From contig DATGFN010000023.1 of NCBI GenBank assembly GCA_035308965.1, forward strand, positions 1 to 64,000: DNA of 64,000 nucleotides. Direction: 5' to 3'. Numbering within the stretch: the first letter of the stretch is position 1; each line of letters begins with the position of its first letter. Shown here piece by piece: positions 41,350 through 50,556 of this stretch. This DNA is from DASYXZ01 sp035308965 (GTDB lineage: Bacteria > Acidobacteriota > Terriglobia > UBA7540). A program made the translations under genes and the position numbers. Below the pieces are notes generated by a model. It made no database searches and had not been told where the DNA came from. It saw nothing but the letters and a program-made list of their open reading frames with translations.

Positions 41350-43788
41350 CTAATGCGAAAGCGGCGTAGCCGCGACCAACTTGTCGTTCACAGACCGGTA
41401 GTAAAGCACGTCGTTCGAAACAATGACTTCCAAAATAGCCGGGCACTGGATCTCGCCCTGGATCAACGCCTCCGAGAGCGGGTCTTCCACATGCCTTTGC
41501 AGCGCCCGTCGCAACGGTCGCGCGCCATAGGAGCGGTCGGCACAGGTCTTTTCCAGGATCCACCTGCCTGCCTCTGGTGAGAGCGTTATGGATATATTTT
41601 TCTGGGCCAGGTTCTGATTCATCAGCCCGACGAGCAGATCGATGATCTGGAGCAGGTCGCCGTCCGAGAGGGCGTTGAATACAATCACTTCGTCGAGCCG
41701 GTTCAAGAATTCGGGATTGAACAGGCGTTTGACCTCGCCCAGAACCATATCTTCCACTTTCTTGTCGGTTGTGTTCTCGTTAGCCGATTGGAAGCCCATG
41801 TTTGAACGCCGCTCAAGATAGCGCGCCCCGATATTCGAAGTCATGGTGATGATGGTGTTTTTGAAATCGACGGTATTGCCCAATCCGTCTGAAAGCTGTC
41901 CATCTTCAAAGACCTGAAGCAGAATATTGAAAATGTCGGGGTGAGCTTTTTCAATTTCGTCCAGCAGGATCACCGAATAAGGCGACCGGCGAACACGCTC
42001 GGTGAGCTGCCCGCCCTCCTCGTAGCCAACATATCCGGGCGGCGAGCCGATGAGCTTGGAGACCGAATGTTTCTCCATAAATTCCGACATATCGAAACGG
42101 ATGAGGGAGCGTTCGCTGCCGAACAAGAACGACGCCAGCGACCGGGCCACTTCAGTTTTCCCCACCCCTGTGGGTCCCAGGAAAAGGAAGGAGCCCACCG
42201 GCCGTCCCGGCGCTTTCAATCCGGCACGGGAGCGGCGAATGGCGCGGGCCAGGGCCGAAATCGCTTTATCCTGGCTGACGATGCGTTTATGTAATTCCTC
42301 TTCAATGCGCAGGAGCTTCGACATCTCTTCTTCTTTGATCGAAGTCACGGGCACGCCAGTCCAGCGCGCCACGACTTCCTGGATGTCATCCTGGTTCACC
42401 ACGCCCATGGCCGTTTCGTCAATGTTGTACTTCTCGCGGAGCAGCCGCAGGTTTTCGCGTTCTTTGCGCTCCTCGTCGGAATAAAACCGCGCTTTCTCAA
42501 ATTCGTGATTGGCGATGGCGTTTTCCATCCGGTGCACCACGAACTTGATTCGTTTCTGAACGTCGATCATTTCTTCCGGCAACGAGCTTTGCCTCAGCTT
42601 CACCCTCGCGCCGGCTTCGTCAATCAGGTCCACCGCTTTGTCGGGCAGGAAGCGGTCGGGTATATAGCGGTTCGAATGGTAAACCGCGGCAGTCAGGGCG
42701 TCATCGGTATAGGTGACGGCATGGAATTTTTCATAGCGGTCTTTGATCCCGAACAGGATCTTGATCGCGTCGGCCTCGTTGGGCGGCGGAACCTTAATGG
42801 CCTGGAAGCGCCGTTCCAGCGACCGGTCTTTCTCAATCGACTTCCGGTATTCCGCAGGCGTTGTCGCGCCGATGCACTGGACTTCACCACGGGATAGCGC
42901 CGGTTTTAATATATTCGCGGCGTCCAGCGACCCTTCCGCCGATCCCGCGCCCACCAGGGTGTGAAGCTCGTCGATGAAGATGATGGCGTTTTGCGCCTCC
43001 ATCAGTTCCTTCATGATGGTTTTCAGGCGCTCCTCAAACTGGCCGCGGTACTTTGTGCCCGCCACAATCAATGAAAGGTCGAGGGCCAGGATCCGTTTAT
43101 CAGAAAGGAATGAAGGTACGTCGCCGTCGGCGATGCGCTGGGACAGCCCCTCCACAATCGCGGTCTTACCCACACCGGGATCGCCGATCAGTACGGGGTT
43201 GTTCTTGGTTCGCCGGCAGAGAATTTGCACCACGCGCTCAAGCTCGCCTTCGCGGCCGATCAGCGGATCAAGCTGGTTTTCCATCGCCGCCTGAGTGAGA
43301 TCGCGGCTGAATTCAGAAAGCAGGGAAGTTTCTTTGGGCCGGTTGGCGGAGGGCTTTTCGCTTTGGGCACGGCTTAATTCTTCGCGCAGGGTTGAGAGGC
43401 GAAGGCCGCGCTCGTGCAGGATCTCAGCGGCAAAAGATTTGTCCTCGCGCAGCAAGCCCAGCAGCAGGTGTTCCGTACCAATATGTTTGTGCGACAGGCG
43501 CTCCGCCTCTTCCGCCGCGTACGCCAAAACACGTTTGCACTCCAGGCTGAGAGGAAGGTCCACGGACGTCGAAACCTTATCCCGGATGGTGGTTTTTCCT
43601 TCGATCTGTTTGCGAATGGACTCGATGGACGCGTGGGAGCGCAGGAAGCGGTTGGTGAGCGCCTTGTCCTCGCGCAGCAGACCGAGGAGCAGGTGCTCGG
43701 TTTCAATATAAGGGCTGCCAAACTGGCTGGCTTCGTAGCGGGCGAAAAAAATAACGCGGCGGGCTTTTTCTGTATAGCGCTCGAACAT
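41350..43788 (-). CDS. clpC: ClpC-type AAA+ ATPase
   Basis: An 812-residue Clp unfoldase with two AAA+ modules. The N-domain repeat starts MFERYTEKARRVIFFARYEA and includes TEHLLLGLLRED twice. Walker A1 is GDPGVGKT and A2 GPTGVGKT. Between the modules lies a short UVR-like segment (NHEFEKARFYSDEERKERENL), typical of ClpC rather than ClpB. It probably partners ClpP or an adaptor in proteolysis or disaggregation. It lies between lolD and bamA on one strand, an unexpected place that suggests an envelope-stress connection. Confidence 0.93.
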   Translation of the reverse strand: MFERYTEKARRVIFFARYEASQFGSPYIETEHLLLGLLREDKALTNRFLRSHASIESIRKQIEGKTTIRDKVSTSVDLPLSLECKRVLAYAAEEAERLSHKHIGTEHLLLGLLREDKSFAAEILHERGLRLSTLREELSRAQSEKPSANRPKETSLLSEFSRDLTQAAMENQLDPLIGREGELERVVQILCRRTKNNPVLIGDPGVGKTAIVEGLSQRIADGDVPSFLSDKRILALDLSLIVAGTKYRGQFEERLKTIMKELMEAQNAIIFIDELHTLVGAGSAEGSLDAANILKPALSRGEVQCIGATTPAEYRKSIEKDRSLERRFQAIKVPPPNEADAIKILFGIKDRYEKFHAVTYTDDALTAAVYHSNRYIPDRFLPDKAVDLIDEAGARVKLRQSSLPEEMIDVQKRIKFVVHRMENAIANHEFEKARFYSDEERKERENLRLLREKYNIDETAMGVVNQDDIQEVVARWTGVPVTSIKEEEMSKLLRIEEELHKRIVSQDKAISALARAIRRSRAGLKAPGRPVGSFLFLGPTGVGKTEVARSLASFLFGSERSLIRFDMSEFMEKHSVSKLIGSPPGYVGYEEGGQLTERVRRSPYSVILLDEIEKAHPDIFNILLQVFEDGQLSDGLGNTVDFKNTIITMTSNIGARYLERRSNMGFQSANENTTDKKVEDMVLGEVKRLFNPEFLNRLDEVIVFNALSDGDLLQIIDLLVGLMNQNLAQKNISITLSPEAGRWILEKTCADRSYGARPLRRALQRHVEDPLSEALIQGEIQCPAILEVIVSNDVLYYRSVNDKLVAATPLSH

Positions 43789-43845
43789 AGCTCCTCACAG
43801 CTCGACTGCATCATTGAGCAGTTGGATCGTCAACCCGTTGAACTG

Positions 43846-44538
43846 CTACTCGCTCTGCTGCGACGGACCCCTCGTGACCGTCAATTCACCGCTGGACAGG
43901 CTCAACGTTCGCCGGGCGCGCCGGGCCAAATCCAGATTGTGCGTGGCTACAATGGTGGTCAGGCTGTGCTCGCGGTGGAGCCTTTCCAGCATTTCCATCA
44001 CGCGTTCGGCGCTGCGACCGTCCAGGTTGCCCGTCGGTTCGTCCGCCAGCAATAAGGCAGGTCGATTGGCCAGCGCCCGGGCCAGAGCTACGCGCTGCTG
44101 TTCGCCGCCGGAGATTTCGCCCGCGCGACGGTCTCCGGTATTTCCCAGTCCGACTTCCGCCAGAAGCTCACGGGCGCGAGCCCGAGCCGCGGGAAAATCC
44201 CCTCCCGCAATCAACTGCGGGAGCATGATGTTTTCCGCCGCCGTAAACTCCGGCAGAAGGTAATGCATCTGCCAAACGAATCCAACTTTGCAGTTTCGAT
44301 AAGCGGCTTGCTCATCTTTCGAGAAATCGCTCAACTTCTTCCCCAAAAAGTATACCTCACCCCGCGTCGGAGTGTCCATAGCCGCGAGCATGTGCAAGAG
44401 CGTTGTCTTGCCCGCCCCCGAGGCTCCAACGAGCGCAACCATCTCACCTTGTTGAACCTCGAAATTGAGATTCTCGAAGACAGTGACTATTTCTTCGCCC
44501 GATTTGAAGATTTTGGAAAGGTTCTCGGCCTTAATCAT
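43846..44538 (-). CDS. lolD: LolD-like lipoprotein-release ATPase
   Basis: A 230-residue ABC ATPase of the MacB/LolD/FtsE group. Walker A VGASGAGKTTLLHML, Q-loop VGFVWQMHYLLPEFTA, signature ISGGEQQRVALARAL, Walker B LLLADEPTGNLD and the H-loop VATHN are all present. QMHxLLPEFxAxENxMLP is characteristic of LolD. The permease lolC lies 98 bases upstream on the same strand, and the pair would extract lipoproteins for delivery to the outer membrane. Confidence 0.9.
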   Translation of the reverse strand: MIKAENLSKIFKSGEEIVTVFENLNFEVQQGEMVALVGASGAGKTTLLHMLAAMDTPTRGEVYFLGKKLSDFSKDEQAAYRNCKVGFVWQMHYLLPEFTAAENIMLPQLIAGGDFPAARARARELLAEVGLGNTGDRRAGEISGGEQQRVALARALANRPALLLADEPTGNLDGRSAERVMEMLERLHREHSLTTIVATHNLDLARRARRTLSLSSGELTVTRGPSQQSE

Positions 44539-44542
44539 TTTT

Positions 44543-44630
44543 CACCACCAAGGCGCCAAGCCACCAAGTTTAAGGAACACCTCCGTTCCGCCTTATTCAT
44601 CCTTTGCGCCTTCGTGTCTTTGTGGTTCAA
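44543..44630. repeat. Degenerate word repeat with inverted ends between lolC and lolD
   Basis: The left arm (44543-44568) repeats CACCAAGG/CGCCAAGC/CACCAAG. The right arm (44601-44630) is complementary (CCTTTGCGCCTTCGTGTCTT, then TGTGGTTCAA). Words of the type ACCAAGGC are found in many bacterial spacers; function unknown. Confidence 0.6.
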
Positions 44631-44636
44631 TTTTTT

Positions 44637-45908
44637 TCACTCGTATCTCAGTATTTCCACCGGATTCAATTTCGCCGCGACGCGGGCGGGATATACCGTG
44701 GCAAGCAGGCTGATGGAGAGCGCCGCAACGGCAATCCAAACGCCATCCCACGGGCGAGCATGAAAGGGCACGTAAGCCAGGGAATATACGTCCGCCTGAA
44801 GGTGGATCAGCCGATACCGGTCGCACACCCATGACGCGCCGTAGCCGATAAACAAGCCGATGCCAGTGCCTACCGCGCCGATCAGCAAACCGTGCAGCGT
44901 GAAGACGGACCACACCTGGCGTTCGCGCGCGCCCATGGAACGCAACACGGCAATGTCGCGGTTTTTTTCCATGACCATCATGGAAAGGGTAATGAAAATA
45001 TTGAGCGCTGCCACCAGCACAATCAGGCCGATGGTCAGGACAGTCACCAACCGCTCCAGGTGCAGCGCACTGAAGAGTGAATGATTTTGCTCTATCCATG
45101 TCGAAGTCTCGAACCCGGGTCCGGCAGCCTGGCGGATCTTTTCCGCCACCGCTTGCGCCTGATAAATATCGTCGATTTTGAACTCAATCACTGAAGCCAC
45201 ATCGATCAAATCAAAAAGTCTTTGCGCCGCGGTCAAATTGGTGAAGGCCCAGCCCGCGTCAAAATCGTAGAAGCCCGAATCGAAAACTCCGGCCACGCGA
45301 AAATGATGGTATTTGGGCACCACTCCGAACGGCGTCACCGTACCCTGAGGGCTTGTCACCAGAATCGTATCGCCCACGCGGACTCCCAGCGAGTTGGCCA
45401 ACTCCTTACCGATAATGATGGGATCCGTTTCAGGGAGCGGTTCTTTGATTTCATTCGCCCGGCCCATGACGTCCTGCGCGCGAGGATTGAGTCCCTCAAT
45501 CGATCCTTCCGTGATGTGGGTGAGCAAGTCAGCCACCTGCACCTCGCGCCGCGGGTCGATGCCTTTCAGCATCACGCCCTGGGCGCGGGCGTTGCTGGAA
45601 GCCAGCACTTCTTCATAAAGCGCGGGAGAGGCGGCCCGGACGTGAGGAAGGCGCGAGAGGCGGTCCACAAGCTCATTGTATTCGCGGATGCCGTCTTTAG
45701 TGGGGCGCAGCAGATTGATGTTGGCGGTTGCGCCGAGAAGGCGCGTCTCCAGTTCCTCGCGAAACCCGTTGTTGATGGCCAGCGCGATGACCAGCGCGCA
45801 CACGCCCGCTGTCACGCCCAGCACCGAGATCACCGTAATGAGGGAGATGACCGCTTGCCGCCGTTTAGCTTTTAAGTATCGCAGCGCTACAAAAAATTCA
45901 AAGCGCAT
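44637..45908 (-). CDS. lolC: LolC/LolE-like lipoprotein-releasing permease
   Basis: A 423-residue inner-membrane permease with the MacB/FtsX topology: one N-terminal helix (RQAVISLITVISVLGVTAGV), a large periplasmic domain (about 50-270) and three C-terminal helices. MRFEFFVALRYLKAKR is the typical start, and NRDIAVLRSMGARERQVWSVF is the conserved cytoplasmic loop that contacts LolD. A single permease gene suggests a homodimeric LolF-type arrangement. First gene of the lolC-lolD-clpC-bamA-skp run. Confidence 0.9.
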   Translation of the reverse strand: MRFEFFVALRYLKAKRRQAVISLITVISVLGVTAGVCALVIALAINNGFREELETRLLGATANINLLRPTKDGIREYNELVDRLSRLPHVRAASPALYEEVLASSNARAQGVMLKGIDPRREVQVADLLTHITEGSIEGLNPRAQDVMGRANEIKEPLPETDPIIIGKELANSLGVRVGDTILVTSPQGTVTPFGVVPKYHHFRVAGVFDSGFYDFDAGWAFTNLTAAQRLFDLIDVASVIEFKIDDIYQAQAVAEKIRQAAGPGFETSTWIEQNHSLFSALHLERLVTVLTIGLIVLVAALNIFITLSMMVMEKNRDIAVLRSMGARERQVWSVFTLHGLLIGAVGTGIGLFIGYGASWVCDRYRLIHLQADVYSLAYVPFHARPWDGVWIAVAALSISLLATVYPARVAAKLNPVEILRYE

Positions 45909-46103
45909 AGGCTGTCACCATTATACCTGCGCATGCCGTCGCACCAGTCCTTTCTTGTCATTTAGTGATTTCAGTGAAATCGTCAATACCCAAGCTGAGA
46001 CGGCTCTACGGTCGGCAGATACCTTGAACTGAAGATCATTTTTCCGGCAATAACTTTGGACCTGGAATCAACATCCCTACAATTAATTTTTCGGCATTTG
46101 ACG

Positions 46104-46133
46104 TTGAAACTTTCCGGGCGGTAAGCGTAGAAT
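46104..46133 (+). promoter_or_regulatory. Candidate promoter of the sigma-factor gene
   Basis: TTGAAA (46104-46109), an 18-base spacer and TAGAAT (46128-46133) make a good sigma-70 match. Transcription from here would give a leader of about 220 bases before the ATG at 46360, containing the small frame at 46209. Confidence 0.45.
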
Positions 46134-46208
46134 GTGCTTCCGGGAGGTTTGGCGGCCAACCCTGCAGTGGAATGTTTTCTCTTTCGCTGATTTTAGCGGA
46201 GGCGACTC

Positions 46209-46241
46209 ATGATTTCCGCGCTCGGTACATTCCTGCTGTAG
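46209..46241 (+). CDS. Possible ten-residue leader peptide in the sigma-gene leader
   Basis: ATG at 46209 is preceded by GGAGG (46198-46202) with six-base spacing, an ideal ribosome-binding site, and encodes MISALGTFLL before TAG. It is too short to judge by composition. If translated, it could couple translation of the leader to expression of the sigma gene 118 bases downstream. Speculative. Confidence 0.3.
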   Translation: MISALGTFLL

Positions 46242-46359
46242 TCTTGCCTCCAACTTTTTCCTTCCGTTAAATCGAGACAGGGAAAAACTTCGCCTCGCTT
46301 CGACGCATCGTCGTCGTGGCGGGAAAGTTCGGTAGGCGACAGGGAGAGTGTTGGCCGCC

Positions 46360-47019
46360 ATGAATATCAAACCCTTTGCAGAATCGAAAGCCGGTGATAT
46401 TGATTCAAACAGAGCAGGGAACAAGGGCGGGACGGAGAGCGAGTTGATTTTGCGCGCTCAACGGGGCGATGAGGCCGCTTTTGAAAAACTTTTTGAGACC
46501 CACAAGCGCCGCGTCTATGCCATCTGCTTGCGCGCGACCCGCAACACCGCCGATGCGGAAGACTTGACGCAAGATGCGTTCTTGAAGGTATTCAGGGGCC
46601 TTCCCGGCTTTCGCGGAGAGTCAATCTTTTCAACCTGGCTCCATCGTTTGGTCATGAACGAGGTTCTGATGCATCTCCGCAAACGCCAGCGCGCGCAACC
46701 GTCGATCGATGAACAATTTAGCAATTTGCAGGGCGAGCCGGTCAAGATTGAATACGGGACGGAGGACGGCCGGTTATCCGGCTGCGTGGACCGAATCACG
46801 CTGGATCGCGCTCTTGCCAAACTGCCCTCCGGCTACAGGACCGCCTTCCTCCTCTACGATGTGGAGGGATACAAACACAGCGAAATTGCCCGAATGATGA
46901 ATTGGTCGGTGGGAAACTCCAAATCCCAGCTTTTTAAGGCAAGGCGGAAGCTTCGCGCCTGGCTTGGGTTCAACCCGCTGAAGAACGTTTCGCGCCTGCC
47001 GGTCGCAGGAATCCTTTGA
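46360..47019 (+). CDS. RNA polymerase sigma factor, ECF/sigma-70 type
   Basis: A 219-residue RpoE-like sigma factor. Region 2 spans about residues 25-95 (LILRAQRGDEAAFEKLFETH, NTADAEDLTQDAFLKVFRGLPGF, STWLHRLVMNEVLMHLRKR). Region 4 is near 145-200 (ALAKLPSGYRTAFLLYDVEGYKHSEIARMM, then KSQLFKARRKLRAWL). No anti-sigma gene follows; the next gene is a convergent PilZ protein. The ATG at 46360 is preferred; GTG at 46348 would place the ribosome-binding site too close. Confidence 0.9.
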   Translation: MNIKPFAESKAGDIDSNRAGNKGGTESELILRAQRGDEAAFEKLFETHKRRVYAICLRATRNTADAEDLTQDAFLKVFRGLPGFRGESIFSTWLHRLVMNEVLMHLRKRQRAQPSIDEQFSNLQGEPVKIEYGTEDGRLSGCVDRITLDRALAKLPSGYRTAFLLYDVEGYKHSEIARMMNWSVGNSKSQLFKARRKLRAWLGFNPLKNVSRLPVAGIL

Positions 47020-47100
47020 CGGAGTAGATGTCTTTCCGGTGGGGCGGAGCTGAATGGGCCCCGGACCAATCACGCTCCATCAAACGGGTCGAAAATCCAT

Positions 47101-47505
47101 TTACCCGGAAGGGATGGGAGCCGGCTTCCAAAGTGAGCCAGGGAGGTATTCCAAAATCGTTGCGGCAATGAGCGGGCGATTATCGTCAGTTTTGGGCATA
47201 GTGGTGCGCACTACTTCGCCTCGGCACATCACCACTGCCCCGTCCTTGCCGGCAATTTCTATGGGGAGAACGAAATTCATCTCGACGGGGGTATTCACAT
47301 CCATGATTTGGTCGGCGCGAAAGACTATGCCCGACTGGCTGACATTGAACATTACACCCTGGTACCATTCGCCCGCGCCCCCCGGGCGGAAACGTATGGG
47401 GCCTTCGTTGGGATACCTCGGCGCGCGGGGAACCTCTGCCGCCGGTGGCTGGTGGGAAAAGATGCCTTTCACCGATTTCCAGATCCCTTTAGAATCGCCC
47501 GCCAT
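47101..47505 (-). CDS. PilZ-domain protein
   Basis: A 134-residue soluble protein. The core (about residues 35-125) contains GVMFNVSQSGIVFRADQ, matching the NxSxxG half of the PilZ motif; the upstream arginine patch (RFRPGG) is weaker than the usual RxxxR, so c-di-GMP binding is uncertain. EVVRTTMP and AATILEYLP complete the barrel. It is convergent with the sigma gene and divergent from phoB. A second PilZ protein is at 36433-37110. Confidence 0.8.
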   Translation of the reverse strand: MAGDSKGIWKSVKGIFSHQPPAAEVPRAPRYPNEGPIRFRPGGAGEWYQGVMFNVSQSGIVFRADQIMDVNTPVEMNFVLPIEIAGKDGAVVMCRGEVVRTTMPKTDDNRPLIAATILEYLPGSLWKPAPIPSG

Positions 47506-47893
47506 ATATCCTTCGACCGTTTAAAAAGTGGTTGGCCCTAACTCCCCTCAATCGAGCCGGGACTGCTCCAGAATTCTCAAGATGGTCCCATAACAAACTG
47601 GCGCATTGCACCGGCCATGTTTGTCGTTCCATCCCCGGCGCATTATGCCACGAATGCGGACACAAGTGGCCGAAAATCATAGTCAAGGTTGGGCCGGAAG
47701 TATTCGGCAACAAGGGCGTTAAAGTCTCACTCTCGGCATGCGCTCTGTCAGCTTTCTCCCAGCCGGAGAAATGGTGGGGATCATGGCCGTACCCTTTTCG
47801 TTGGCAAAAATGGCCGCCTGTCCCCACTACCCACGCCGCAGCGATAAATTTTACCTGCGCAATTTCATTGTCGGCTGATGGTATAATTCCGCC
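47506..47893. other. Divergent region between the PilZ gene and phoB
   Basis: 388 bases without a supported gene; long open frames here on the minus strand overlap phoB antisense and have no family features. The only clear element is the extended -10 box directly upstream of phoB. No pho box was recognised. Confidence 0.5.
47879..47887 (+). promoter_or_regulatory. Extended -10 promoter giving a probably leaderless phoB mRNA
   Basis: TGGTATAAT ends six bases before the GTG start at 47894. A TG motif one base before TATAAT is an extended -10. Transcription starting about six or seven bases downstream would begin at or next to the start codon, and no ribosome-binding site is present. Confidence 0.5.
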
Positions 47894-48610
47894 GTGACCA
47901 AACGAATAACAATCATCGAAGACGAAGCCGACATTGTCGAACTCGTGCGCTACAATTTTTTGAAGGAAGGTTTTGAAGTTCGAAGCTTCAGCCGGGGGAA
48001 GACCGGCCTTGATGACCTGCAGCGAAACCCCACCGACCTGATCATTCTGGACATTATGCTCCCCGATCTGGACGGCTTTGATGTTTGCCGGCGCCTTCGC
48101 TCCCATGAGCGCCTAAAAACAGTTCCTGTAATTTTCCTGACCGCCAAAGGCGAGGAGATCGATCGAGTCCTTGGGCTTGAGATTGGCGGTGACGATTATG
48201 TGGTGAAGCCGTTCAGCCCGCGCGAACTTGTGGCACGGGCCAAGGCTGTGATGCGGCGTCAGGAGCGCACCGCCGATACCCAGGAGTTGGTGCAGGCCGG
48301 AGACGTGCGCCTGGATTCGCGAACCCAGGAAGTTTCAGTCCAGGGCCGACAGGTGGAGTTGAGCACCCTGGAATTCAAATTGCTGCTTTTCCTGGCCTCG
48401 AACCCGCGCCGAATTTTCAGCCGTGATCGATTGCTCGACGAGGTCTGGGGTCGCGACCGTTTTGTGACGCCCCGTACGGTAGACGTTCACATGCGCCGCC
48501 TGAGGGAGAAAATTGAAGCGCGCCCTGACAAGCCGCTCTACCTGCAAACGGTTCGCGGGGCGGGGTACCGCTTTTCCGGCAAGCCTGTGGATGAATCTGC
48601 CGCGGGTTGA
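47894..48610 (+). CDS. phoB: PhoB-like phosphate response regulator
   Basis: A 238-residue OmpR-family regulator. The receiver has IIEDEADIVELVRYN, the acceptor Asp in LIILDIMLPDLDGF, VIFLTAK and DDYVVKPFS. The C-terminal winged helix shows LSTLEFKLLLFLASNP and VWGRDRFVTPRTVDVHMRRLREKI. phoR follows by 42 bases, then DUF47 and pit genes, so phosphate control is well supported by context. The GTG start has no ribosome-binding site and a -10 box directly upstream. Confidence 0.9.
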   Translation: MTKRITIIEDEADIVELVRYNFLKEGFEVRSFSRGKTGLDDLQRNPTDLIILDIMLPDLDGFDVCRRLRSHERLKTVPVIFLTAKGEEIDRVLGLEIGGDDYVVKPFSPRELVARAKAVMRRQERTADTQELVQAGDVRLDSRTQEVSVQGRQVELSTLEFKLLLFLASNPRRIFSRDRLLDEVWGRDRFVTPRTVDVHMRRLREKIEARPDKPLYLQTVRGAGYRFSGKPVDESAAG

Positions 48611-48652
48611 CATTTTCGATAAGAAGTCAATCAGAGACGGCGAAAATCCCTG

Positions 48653-50428
48653 ATGGCGCCTCGTGACCGCATGCCCTTCCGCAGTTCTATCTTCCGGAAA
48701 TTCCTCGCCGCCTCGTTTCTGCTGATTTCCGTGACCATTCTGGTGCTGGATTTTTACCTCGGGCGCTACGTAGCCAGGCAACAGGTGGAGGCCCTTCAGC
48801 AGAGGCTTGAGGGCCAGGCGCTGCTGCTTGCGGGCGAAATCGAATCGATTGCGCCCAACCAGCTCGCTTCCTGGTCGCAGAAGGCGGGAGCGCGCGCAGG
48901 CGCCCGGGTCACTTTGATCGATCCGCGCGGTGTCGTGAGGGGGGATTCGGAACACGATATCGAAACGATGGAGAACCATTCTGACCGTCCGGAAATCCTG
49001 GAGGTGCGGCGAACGAAGAAGATCGGTACGTCGATCCGGCACAGCAAGACCGTGGACCGGGACCTCTGTTACGTCGCAATCCTCGCGGATTACAACGGCC
49101 AACCTGACTACGTGCTTCGGCTCGCCCTACCGATCGAGGGTTTGGACGCTGCCGTCGCCGCGGTCCGGTGGCAGATCTTGGAGTCATCCCTGGCTGCAGC
49201 CATCGCCGCGTTGGTCATAGCTTATTATTTATCTTTCGTCTTCACGCGCCGCGTCCACCGGCTCCAAACGTTTGCGGAAGGATTGGCACGGGCGCAATTT
49301 ACTAACGACCCTTTGCCCTCGGAGGACGACGAGCTAGGAGCTTTGAGCCAATCGCTGAACCGCACTTCGTCGCAGCTTCACGAGTTGGTGGAGCGGCTGA
49401 GCATGGAGTCCGCCCGGAGGGATAGCATCCTGGCGAGCATGATGGAGGGCGTTCTGGCAGTGGATAATGAAATGCGCGTCACTTTTTGCAACCAATCGTT
49501 TTCGCGGGCAGTAAGCTGCCAGTTTCCTGTGCCCGAGCGCATGCACCTCCTCGATCTGGTCCGCGAGCCTGAATTGTTCGACATCCTCAAACAAGTGTTG
49601 GCTTCCGGCCAATCTCTCAAGCAGCGGCTGGAGCTTTCGGGCCCATCGAACCGGTCGCTGGAGATCCAGGCGGCGCCCCTCGCTTCAACTTCGCGTCCCG
49701 GCGTCATCGCCATACTGCATGACATTACGGACCTGGAGCGTCTGGAGCGCGTGCGCAAGGATTTTGTGGCCAACGTTTCCCACGAGCTTCGCACCCCGCT
49801 GACCGCTATTCGCGGGTACGCGGAAACACTGCTGGATGGAGCTTTGGAGGACCATGAAAATAACCGGCGCTTTCTCGAGATCATCAAAGCGCACGCCATT
49901 CGCCTAAATAATATTTCCGCGGACCTGCTGGTCCTGTCGGAACTCGAATCGCGCCGGCCTCAGGCCGAACCGGAGCGGCTTTCGGTTCCTGCTGTCCTGG
50001 AATCGGCCCTACGGACGGTGGAGGCCGAAGCGCGCATTCGCGATGTCCATTTACACTGTGAAAAGCTGGATGACGCGGAAGTCATGGGTGACCGAATGAG
50101 ATTGGAACAGGTGCTGGTGAATTTGATCGACAACGCGGTGAAATTCAATCGGCCAGGCGGCAAAGTGCTGGTCTCAGTCGAAAAAACCGGCGATGGCCGC
50201 GCTCAAATCGTGATCGCCGATACCGGGATTGGAATTCCCTCGGGAGAGCTCTCGCGAATTTTTGAGAGATTCTACCGTGTAGACAAAACGCGCTCGCGGG
50301 AAGTGGGGGGGACGGGCCTTGGACTCTCCATCGTAAAACATGTGGTTGAGCGCATGAATGGCACCATTCGCGTGGAGAGCGTCCTGGGCAAAGGCTCGAA
50401 GTTTTTTGTCCAGTTTTTAGCGGTCTAA
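48653..50428 (+). CDS. phoR: PhoR-like sensor histidine kinase
   Basis: A 591-residue membrane kinase. Two helices (about 19-40 and 182-203) flank a periplasmic sensor of about 140 residues; a HAMP linker follows, then a PAS domain (about 245-355), the HisKA box FVANVSHELRTPLTAIRGYAE with phospho-His, and the ATPase with NLIDNAVKFN, DTGIGIP and GGTGLGLSIVKH. It pairs with PhoB. The large periplasmic part is bigger than in E. coli PhoR, so ligand sensing may differ. A start at the seventh codon (ATGCCC) is possible. Confidence 0.9.
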   Translation: MAPRDRMPFRSSIFRKFLAASFLLISVTILVLDFYLGRYVARQQVEALQQRLEGQALLLAGEIESIAPNQLASWSQKAGARAGARVTLIDPRGVVRGDSEHDIETMENHSDRPEILEVRRTKKIGTSIRHSKTVDRDLCYVAILADYNGQPDYVLRLALPIEGLDAAVAAVRWQILESSLAAAIAALVIAYYLSFVFTRRVHRLQTFAEGLARAQFTNDPLPSEDDELGALSQSLNRTSSQLHELVERLSMESARRDSILASMMEGVLAVDNEMRVTFCNQSFSRAVSCQFPVPERMHLLDLVREPELFDILKQVLASGQSLKQRLELSGPSNRSLEIQAAPLASTSRPGVIAILHDITDLERLERVRKDFVANVSHELRTPLTAIRGYAETLLDGALEDHENNRRFLEIIKAHAIRLNNISADLLVLSELESRRPQAEPERLSVPAVLESALRTVEAEARIRDVHLHCEKLDDAEVMGDRMRLEQVLVNLIDNAVKFNRPGGKVLVSVEKTGDGRAQIVIADTGIGIPSGELSRIFERFYRVDKTRSREVGGTGLGLSIVKHVVERMNGTIRVESVLGKGSKFFVQFLAV

Positions 50429-50556
50429 GCGGGAGCTCGCTCCGCGGGGGACGAAGAGGAACAATCTGGCCTTGCTGGAGAATGAGAAACAGCCTAGAAT
50501 GCGCAAGTCACAATCATCCAAAAACTTCATTTTGAAATTGAATACGAGGTGTCATC

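Larger units (their letters stand above)
45909..46359. other. Divergent region upstream of lolC and the sigma-factor gene
   Basis: 451 bases without a full-size gene. It holds promoters for lolC (minus) and the sigma gene (plus), including a TTGAAA/TAGAAT pair at 46104-46133 and a ten-residue leader-type frame at 46209-46241. Nothing else was recognised. Confidence 0.5.

Noticed and set aside
47489..48106. A 205-codon minus-strand frame overlapping the start of phoB
   Set aside because: It is antisense to the well-supported receiver domain of PhoB and shows no recognisable features.
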